Origin: Apiotrichum sp. Y4204
Taxonomy: Eukaryota; Basidiomycota; Tremellomycetes; Trichosporonales; Trichosporonaceae
Assembly (NCBI GenBank): GCA_025531455.1
Contig: JAMYHL010000032.1
Coordinates: 186,001 to 250,000, forward strand
DNA: 64,000 nt
Reading direction: 5' to 3'
Positions 57,935 to 64,000 of this stretch are shown piece after piece. How positions within the stretch are numbered: position 1 is the first letter of the stretch; each line of letters begins with the position of its first letter. The notes below the pieces were generated by a model, which was not told the origin of the DNA, did no database searches, and worked only from the letters and a program-made list of their open reading frames with translations. The position numbers and the translations under genes were made by a program.

Positions 57935-59677
57935 ATGTCCCAGCCGCGACCGGGGAGCAGCAGCAGTAGTCGGAGTCGGGCGAACGGGGCGGAGCGGGGA
58001 GCAGAGAGGAAACGAGCAGGGGCCAAGGGCGAGGGGGAAAGCATGCCGGAGCGGAAAAAGGCGCGGACAGAGGTAGGAGTCTTGTGTACTGGACAAAACT
58101 GACAGCAGAAGAAACGAACAAGTACGCATCCGCATCATGCCGCATCACTGACGACAGAATCGTTTAGGCCACTGCCGATAGACGAGCGCGACGACGAGAT
58201 GGATCCGGGAGATCTTCCGCCGCCGCCATCGACAGTGAAGATTGCACGGTTGCGGGACCCGGATGCGCGCGCACGGGCGATACAGTCGCCAGCTCCACAA
58301 CGCGGCGGCGCTCCGCTGTTTGCGTCGGATTCAGAAGACGACGACAGGCCGTCAACGCGGGTTGATAGCCTGTTCACGCCAAAAGCACCACAGGCGGTGC
58401 CACACCTTCTTTTCCGGCCGATCGCACGGCCGAGACCCAGTGCCGCCCCGCCGCCGTCGCCTGGCGTTCCCCCGCCGCCGAGCGAGAAGCGGCGCGCACG
58501 GAAGAGCAGACTGAACGAGAATGTGTTTGACAGCGTCGTGCCCCTCCCGATTACGGACACGCCGGTGATCAACAAGAACCGCCAGCTGCGGCACGAAGTC
58601 GAGCGGCGGAGCTCATTCGGCATGCGCGGGCAGCGGGCGTCGTCGAGTTTTGGCCGCGGAGAGCCGAGTGTGCCCCATAGCAGCGTGTCGGCGGCTGCGT
58701 TCTACAAGCACATCCCCGTCGACCAGCCGGAGCCCATAAAGGCGCGCTGGCTCATCTCGTGGTGTGCGAAGCGTGCACTTGAGGAGCGTCTCAACGCCTC
58801 GAAGGGGAAGCAAAAATCTGGGCCGCCAGACGAGGTGGACAAGCTCCTCTCAGATGTGGTCGACAGCTTTGTGACTAATGTTGCCAAGGGCAATGTCGAT
58901 ACGAATGTCTTTGGAGTTCCGGTGAGTTGCATCCACCAGAGAGTCAACTCACTTCAGGGCGCACCTACATCCACAATTTCCGTCCGGCCGCATCCGCGCA
59001 ACGTCGACAACCGCGCTACGCTGGAGAAGGAGAATACGATTATCCGGCGGATGCGTGCCGAGGACCGCGACTGGAACCGGATCGCGGCCAAGACGAATGA
59101 CCTGCAGGCGATGACATTAGACGCGACGAGCTCGCGCCGACTCGTATGCCCGCCACCGGACATGAAGGAGGCGGCCGAGTGGTTCCAGCAGGCGATGCGG
59201 CTGGCCGACGAGGCGGCAACAGCGAAGGGCAAGGACATTGGCACGACCGGCAATTTTGGCGAGGTCGAGTTTCGCGTCGACATGCTCAACCAGACCGCAC
59301 ACCAGATGCACCAGTACGTGCACCAGTCTCGACGATTTCTCGATGGCATCTTCTCGTCTCTCACGGCGGATCTGCGCGCTCGAGAGGGCATCACCGAGGC
59401 AATACCTGCCGACGACGCCGAGGACCCCGACGCCTCACTCTTCCTCGCATCCGCTGCCGGGCCATCACGCACGCGCGCCGACCCTATGCAGACGCTCCGC
59501 GCCCTCGCTGTGGCCGACAGCAAACAGCAGAGCGCCGAGGCCGTCGCGAGGGCCGCCGCCGTGTCGGTTGCCCCGGCCGTCGCCGCACGGACCCAGGCAC
59601 AGACGCCCCGCCGCACCGGCACGTCGCAGACTCCCCGGCGGGCAAGCGTCTACGGCAAGGGTACGCCGCGGCGGTAG
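57935..59677 (+). CDS. DSN1: Kinetochore MIND/Mis12-complex subunit Dsn1
   Basis: Links the inner kinetochore to Ndc80 within the Mis12 complex. Four exons, 57935-58072, 58109-58121, 58158-58921 and 58958-59677, give 544 residues. All three introns are 36 nt, and exon 2 is only 13 nt (or 16 if the upstream acceptor is used). The diagnostic Dsn1 motif is at about residues 198-230: RRSSFGMRGQRASSSFGRGE, then PSVPHSSVSAAAFYKHI and PEPIKARWLISWCAKRAL. After it come coiled-coil helices (NVDNRATLEKENTIIRRMRA; FRVDMLNQTAHQMHQYV) and an Ala/Thr/Arg-rich tail. The N-terminal 190 residues are basic and disordered. The third intron is frame-neutral and contains no stop, so a naive model would add 12 residues; removal restores the FGVP-GAPTSTISVRPHPRN family spacing. 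Start chosen at 57935 because exons 1 and 2 join in frame with basic, Ser-rich sequence. Confidence 0.9.
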
Positions 59678-60255
59678 AGTGTAGTTTCTGTATCATCCTT
59701 TCGTATTTTCGCTCTCCCTTTTTATTCTCCTTCAGGTGTGTTTTGATGTCATCTTTCTTGTCATGTTTTAGAATATACAAGCCTGGGAAGGCGGGTGGTG
59801 TTACTGTGACTCCGTCTCAGAGGGCAGGGTAACTATGGATGAAGCTGAAGCTGGCTCCCGGAGTGTCGAATGAACCCACCAGGTTGTGAGCATCGGCTCG
59901 GTCCACACTGCCGTTTGCCACCCCCGCACAGGTCGGCGCAGATCGCAGTAGCAATCGTAGTCATCTGCTCCCGTCCCATTCACCCAGCACCTTGGAGCAT
60001 CCAAGATCCAGGACGTCAGGACAACCAAGAATAGCAGCTCGAAGCTTGGAACTACCATCTTCATCCACATCCACCACCTCTCATCTCTTCACATCTCTCC
60101 TCCTCGCCATCCGCACGCCATGGCACCCCGGGGCACAGCGTAAACGCGTAACAGCATCGCCGAACCTCAAGCGTATCGCGTATCACTTAGGGCTCCACAA
60201 ATAGACAATCGCACAAGTCTCCTTTCTCCCCTTCTCTTGCCCTCCTCCGGTCGGC
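59678..60255. other. Intergenic region between DSN1 and the membrane-protein gene
   Basis: Contains the 3' UTR of DSN1 and the promoter of the downstream gene. A minus-strand ORF of 89 codons (59801-60070) starts with a signal-peptide-like hydrophobic stretch (VVPSFELLFLVVLTSWILDA) and has four cysteines, but there is no other support for it as a gene. Confidence 0.45.
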
Positions 60256-62665
60256 ATGGTGACAGCCACCTTGACCACCGCGCTGGGGATCCTCGCGGCC
60301 ACGGTCCCGATGTCCGTCGCGGCCGCGGCTGAGACGGTGTCAACGGCCACGGTCGGCGGGACGCCCATGTCGCTCAGCATGATCCCCGAACCCACTGTCG
60401 CGCGCATGGTCCCCGATCCGTACCTCGAGTTCCAGCCGCCATTCTCATACTCCCTCCCCATCCAGATCCTCGTTAGCGGCATCACGCTCACGCTGCTTGT
60501 CGTCCTGCTTATTCACTTGCTATGTGAGTATGTCCAGGGAACGCAGAAGGGAACGCAGGACTGGGAGATGTACAAGTCTTTTTGAGTTTCATCTCTCTTC
60601 CCTGCTCTGGCGCGTTCTGTCTCTTCCCATCCTCACTCGCTTACACGCAGTCACTGCGCAGTACCACTACCCTCTCGCGCCGCTCAACTACTGCCTCCAG
60701 CTCTCATCCATCATTACGGTTCTAATCGGCGCGACGGTCCGTATTGGCGTCATCCTTGAGCACTGCCACGAAACAGCCGACCACTGGCCGTACGATCTCG
60801 AATACGTCGCGGTCAAGGTGCCCAAGGCGGATTGGACGGCAGGCGAGGAGGGCGCGTGGTATCTCCTCCAGGCCATCTGCAATGGTTTGGCAAATGTGGG
60901 TAGAGCATATGTTCGGCAACCCATTGAACACTCACTGACGGCAGCTTACCCACATCCAATTCCTCACCCTGCTCTACCCGTCGCGCATCGAGGCGCGCCT
61001 CATCTTCTTCATGCTCGGTGAGCTACTGCCCTATGGCCAAAGCTGACCTCAGGCCCCCTGGCCATCGCCTCCTCTGCCCTCTTCTTCTTCGACCTCTCCG
61101 ACCACCGCAATGTGGTGGACCTCGGCGACGCAATCCGCAACGTCTTCTCCTCATGTCTTCTCCTCATCTTCACCCTCTCGCTCTGTATCTGGGGCTTTCT
61201 CGTGAACCGCAACCGTGCGTGGCGCCTGGATGGCGGCACGGGGGTCTTCGGCATGGGTGCCCTGGGTTTGGCATTCGCGACAACCGCGTCGTCCTTTGTG
61301 GCCATCAAGGAAGAGTACATTGATTGGTTGCAACACCTCATCTGGGCCGCTGTCCTTTGGCAGACATGGCTCGGCTGGTGGTGGTGGGTCGGAGCGGGCA
61401 TGGGCATCGGTGAGGTTGAGGACATCATGGAGCGCGCCATCCGCAAGCGGCGCAAGGCAGCGCGCCGCGCGCACCGTCGGCAGGTCATCGAAGATAATGA
61501 CACGCGGCGCCAGACCGCCGGCCCGGGAACTGGGGGCAACACGATGGCGGGGCGCGTCAAGATGGGCGCGAACAACGCCGTCTCGGGCCTCACTACGGGC
61601 CTCGCGCACCTCCTTCCGAACGGATCGCACCACTCCAACTCGGGATCCGGTGGTGTCGGTGGCGGAGCGGTCCGCCGCCGCCCTGTGCGCATCGCCGCGC
61701 CTCGCGACGAGGAGGAAGGCGTCCACGCGAACGAGGAGATTGAGCGCGGGTCGCTGCGCCTCGTCGAGCCAGCAGTAGTCCACGCCCAAACAGAGGACAA
61801 CGGCTCTGGTGCGGGCCGCCAGCCTCCGAGCTCAAACTCGGAGACATCAAGTACCTCGCAGACGCCCTCGCTGCACGCGCCGCGCACCGCGGGTGAACTC
61901 CTCGCCTTCCCTGTAACCTATTGTCAGGTGTACTTCCGCCGCCTGCGGCACGCGCACGAGGAGGCTGCACGGAAACGCGCAGTCGAGCAGGCCGAGCGCC
62001 GCGCGCGCGTACCCACCATCGCGGGCGTGGCCCCAGAGGACGGGTGGGGCCTGGGCCAGTATGGCGTGCACGAGCATGCGGAGAGCACGCGGCGGCTACA
62101 GGAGGCGGACCGGCGGCTGCGCGCCGGCCAGCTGTTGGACAAGGACGACACGGACGTGGATGACGGAGACGGCGGCGACGGCGACGTGGATGTCGACGGC
62201 GACAGGACGACGCACTCGGACCACTCGGAGCACTCGCACCATGACGAGGAGCCGAGCACACCCCGCCCGACGTCGTCGTACCGCCGTCACTCGTCGCGCG
62301 ATCGCGATCGCGACGGGCGGCGGAGCACATCACGGCGGCGGAGCACATCACGCCGTGCATCGCCTGACCGCGAAGCGGACCGGCGCGCGTCCCGCAGTTC
62401 CCGTTTGTCGCGTACTTCCCGCCGTGACCGCGACCGCGACCGCGACTGGGATCGTGAACGGGGCCGAGAACGAGAACGAGAACGAGAACGCGATTGTGAC
62501 TGCGAGCCCCCCGCGCGCCGGGACGACGAGGAGTGGGAGGACGTGTTCTCCTCCGAGGACGAGGGCCGCACGGAGCGTCCCCGCCCTGCCCGTCCGCCAA
62601 CTGCCGGATGGAGCTGGTGGGGCCCGCTGCGCGACTGGCGGCTAGAGGACCGCAGCCATTTCTGA
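60256..62665 (+). CDS. Multi-pass membrane protein of unknown function with Arg/Asp/Glu/Ser tail
   Basis: Four exons, 60256-60523, 60651-60895, 60945-61017 and 61053-62665, 732 residues; the last intron is 35 nt. A signal peptide or first helix is at MVTATLTTALGILAATVPMS; further membrane segments are LPIQILVSGITLTLLVVLLI, LQLSSIITVLIGATVRIGVI, FLTLLYPSRIEARLIFFMLG, PLAIASSALFFFDL, NVFSSCLLLIFTLSLCIWGF and GMGALGLAFATTASSFVAI. The conserved-looking WLQHLIWAAVLWQTWLGWWWWVGAGMG-type end carries a run of five tryptophans. The remaining 340 residues are cytosolic-type: basic (RKRRKAARRAHRR), Gly/Ser, then acidic (TDVDDGDGGDGDVDVDGD) and finally an RS/RD/RE-rich segment (about residues 600-680). 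I recognise the core as a fungal hypothetical membrane protein but not a named family. Frame continuity over four exons makes the gene secure. Confidence 0.82.
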
Positions 62666-63379
62666 GAAATCTTCCGACGTAGATGGTGTTGTATCCTTGT
62701 ATTATGGACGTGTGACGCTTGCTGTCGGCGTGGCTGTCGACGGGCGGAACTGACACTTTGACTGCGGGGGTTGACTTGCGTTTTCATGCGAGAAGGTGTA
62801 CATACTAACCCCCGCGTCTTGACGATTAAGTCCAGTACAGGCCGTCTACCGGTCGCCACATTCTGACCACCATCCTCACGGCCCCGAAATACCAGAGGGA
62901 CACGGACCGCAATGCCAAATGATCAAGTAAAGACCATGAACGCACTGGGTGTAATTTCACATCAAAGTCTACAGGGAACCAAGACTAAAATCAGCCCCAG
63001 GCTCCGATAGGTGGCGAGGGCGGGCATCTTCATCGTATCGATCCGATTGATATCCCGGATGCTCATGCAGGAGCCGCAACAGACGTCGGCAACGTCGCCG
63101 AGTCGCACTGCCGCAGTGCGGGACAACTCGTCACTCCCACTCATGTCGGCGTGACTGCGAATGAAACCACGGACGACCGGAATGCGGGCCAATCTCGAAC
63201 CATTCCTGTCCAAGAACTGAAACCCTGATCCTAGGCCATACATCGGGAGCTCCTGAATCCTCGCCCTCGCTCCTGCTCCCTCACTCCTGCCTCCTCACTC
63301 CTCGCCACTCGCTCCTCGCCCCTCGCCACTCTCCGCTCGCCGCTCGCCGCAGCGCACGCCCCCAAATCCCGTCCCCAGT
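62666..63379. other. Intergenic region upstream of the tRNA
   Basis: Includes the 3' UTR of the membrane-protein gene and, at 63251-63357, a C-rich tandem array of CTCCTCGCC/ACTCGCTC-type units. A minus-strand ORF at 62962-63243 (93 codons) has no recognisable domain and is not called. Confidence 0.45.
63251..63357 (+). repeat. Imperfect C/T-rich tandem array
   Basis: Units of 8-10 bases built from CTCGCC, CTCCTGC and CACTCCT succeed each other for about 105 bases and end about 20 bases before the tRNA gene. Confidence 0.65.
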
Positions 63380-63467
63380 GGCGATTTAGCTCAGTTGGTT
63401 AGAGCGCATGCTTAACACTCGAACAGCGTTACGCATGAGGTCGGCGGTTCGACCCCGCCAAACGTCA
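63380..63467 (+). tRNA. tRNA-Val (AAC) with a 14-nt intron
   Basis: A full cloverleaf folds by eye: acceptor stem GGCGATT with AAACGTC (one G-T and one A-A mismatch at the fifth pair), D arm GCTC/GAGC with AGTTGGTTA, anticodon stem CATGC/GCATG, loop TTAACAC with anticodon AAC, variable loop AGGTC, and T arm GGCGG-TTCGACC-CCGCC. The intron (63418-63431) sits one base 3' of the anticodon, the standard position. Discriminator A at 63467; CCA is not encoded. Internal promoter boxes A (TAGCTCAGTTGG) and B (GGTTCGACCCC) are intact. Confidence 0.9.
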
Positions 63468-64000
63468 GCAGCGGCTCGTGATCGATCGCGAGCAGTACCT
63501 TTTTCCGCTTGTTTATTGCGCGTGGAGGACCCGGGGACCCGGGGGCCCGGGAACTGATCTCGAGTCTCTGGATGTCTGGCCTTCAATGAGAGGTGTGGTG
63601 GATTCAGAGCTATGAGCTAGGTTCCGATCGGATGGCTGCGTCGCGATATTCGTGGCGCCACCAATTCGCCGAGGACGACTATAGCAGGATGCGGATATAC
63701 GCCCGGCTCCCTGAGCTGTGTGATGCGCCAGGCGACAGTGTTGGGCAGGCCTGGGCGCTTATTATCGGACTACTGGAGAATCCCGTTGGAGCAGGAAACG
63801 CACTGAGAGAGCGAGAGCTAGTATTTACCACTGGCCTGACACCCATCTCGAACCGCCGCTCGACCTTGGGATATTGGGACCGATTGGGACCAAGGGGCTG
63901 CCGCACGTTCAGCCGCGGAGTCACGGTCAGTCACCATCAGCCTCCCATCTTCATCCTCCCCTCTGAATCTTGTTCTCCTATGTGCCAGCTCGCCGCCTTC
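63468..64000. other. Region after the tRNA, to the window end
   Basis: Contains short CCCGGG-rich sequence (about 63528-63551) and a minus-strand ORF of 81 codons (63679-63924) without recognisable features. A gene may begin beyond the window edge; nothing can be called. Confidence 0.4.

Noticed and set aside
61593..62756. 387-codon minus-strand ORF opposite the membrane-protein gene
   Set aside because: Antisense shadow of a GC-rich coding exon; Arg/Pro/Gly composition, no domain.

Overview
The window looks like nuclear DNA of a basidiomycete yeast or fungus, most likely a Tremellomycete of the Trichosporonales type (Vanrija, Apiotrichum, Cutaneotrichosporon and relatives). The coding parts are GC-rich and genes are broken by many small introns with GTGAGT, GTGCGT or GTACGT donors and CTGAC/CTAAC-like branch points. 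The protein set is fungal: an Atf1 bZIP factor, a velvet factor, Pex11, Dsn1 and Get1. The taxon is an inference; no rRNA or other marker is present.

Layout. 1-14.5 kb is ordinary gene-dense DNA: a peroxisomal (PMP47/ANT1-type) carrier (+), an acidic GY-rich protein of unknown function (-), a mitochondrial ICT1/Pth4-type GGQ ribosome-rescue factor (-), an Atf1-type stress bZIP factor (+) behind a long leader, a Tctex1-type dynein light chain (-, six small exons), and a Pex11-family protein with a very long disordered N-terminus (+). 14.5-42.3 kb is almost gene-free. It holds two deserts of about 10 and 13 kb with a single clear gene between them, a velvet-domain regulator (27218-29310, +) with about 2.7 kb of pyrimidine-rich upstream DNA. 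42.3-64 kb is gene-dense again: a repeat-rich, probably GPI-anchored wall mucin (-), a kinase-like protein (-), a secreted type-B carboxylesterase with ten exons (-), an unknown 261-residue protein (-), an AMMECR1-domain protein (+), Get1 (-), the kinetochore protein Dsn1 (+), a multi-pass membrane protein with an Arg/Asp/Glu/Ser tail (+), and an intron-containing tRNA-Val(AAC).

How the genes relate. There is no operon-like logic. Pairs that share promoter space are the 261-residue protein with AMMECR1 and Get1 with Dsn1, both divergent. Two peroxisomal membrane proteins (carrier and Pex11) lie within 12 kb, and two regulators of stress or development (Atf1, velvet) each have unusually long leaders.

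The most notable signal is intron size. Eight of the nine esterase introns are 33-40 nt. Introns of 35-38 nt recur in Dsn1 (three of 36 nt), the membrane protein (35 nt), Atf1 (36 nt) and Pex11 (38 nt), and a 32-nt candidate lies in the kinase-like gene. Exon models were worked out by hand from frame continuity and splice consensus; all lengths follow from those models.
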